From positions 1 to 13,194 of the forward strand of contig MWAX01000137.1 of assembly GCA_002068775.1 (NCBI GenBank): 13,194 bases of DNA, in the 5' to 3' direction. A program made the position numbers and the translations under genes. Within the stretch, counting starts at the first letter, position 1. Each line of letters begins with the position of its first letter. Below, one piece after another: positions 13,139 through 13,194 of this stretch. Origin of the DNA: Actinobacteria bacterium ADurb.Bin346. GTDB taxonomy: Bacteria; Actinomycetota; Humimicrobiia; Humimicrobiales; Humimicrobiaceae. A model generated the notes under the pieces. The model was not told the origin of the DNA. It saw only the letters and a list, made by a program, of their open reading frames with translations, and ran no database searches.

Positions 13139-13194
13139 TCAGCTCTCTATAATAATATAGGGCACAACCAGATCTTCCTGGATCTCTCGCAGTA
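13139..13194 (-). CDS. Possible C-terminal end of the upstream operon gene
   Basis: From the right edge a minus-strand frame reads LREIQEDLVVPYIIIES and stops with TGA at 13141-13139, 40 bp before the next start codon. It is too short to identify. Another frame also stays open to a TAA at 13130-13128, so the frame choice is uncertain. The missing ECF substrate-binding component would be expected upstream. Confidence 0.25.
   Translation of the reverse strand, partial: LREIQEDLVVPYIIIES

Noticed and set aside
13168..13181. Inverted repeat CCAG/CTGG near the right edge
   Set aside because: Four-base arms occur often by chance, and the region may be coding.

Overview
This is an AT-rich bacterial chromosome segment. 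Bacterial origin is supported by a sigma-70 factor, Shine-Dalgarno sequences (a perfect AAAGGAGG before the RRM gene) and a TTGAAC-17-TATAGT promoter before a tRNA gene. The gene content (B12-dependent radical SAM enzyme, MobB, ECF transporter, TauE/DUF1634 and PiT/DUF47 pairs, AAA_14/DUF4143 ATPase) fits an uncultured, probably anaerobic, bacterium. I cannot place it in a phylum from the sequence alone.

Left part (1-4020): a GNAT acetyltransferase runs off the left edge on the minus strand. A complete tRNA-Arg(CCT) with encoded CCA follows on the plus strand. A minus-strand pair then encodes a B12-binding radical SAM/DUF4070 protein and, 29 nt downstream, an RpoD-like sigma factor. Upstream of that pair lies a small RRM RNA-binding protein with a very strong ribosome binding site.

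Middle part (4150-5540): a lone AAA_14/DUF4143 ATPase gene is bracketed by two exact 20-bp direct repeats. A cluster of three alternating TACTCA half-sites lies just upstream of its start codon. This looks like an inserted, possibly self-regulated cassette.

Transport block (5633-8726): a translationally coupled PiT-family transporter and DUF47 (PhoU-like) pair is divergent from a TauE/SafE-type exporter and a DUF1634 partner. The PiT protein lacks the signature aspartates in both halves.

Right part (8744-13194): a minus-strand operon reads, in transcription order: possible end of an unknown gene; a membrane-anchored protein resembling part of the oxidoreductase molybdopterin-binding fold; EcfA; EcfA; EcfT; a tiny 41-codon frame with an in-frame TGA; MobB with a cysteine-rich C-terminal extension; and a protein-kinase-like protein. 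No S component is visible, so the transported substrate is unknown. Joining an ECF energy-coupling module to molybdenum-cofactor-related genes is the best candidate here for an undescribed functional unit.
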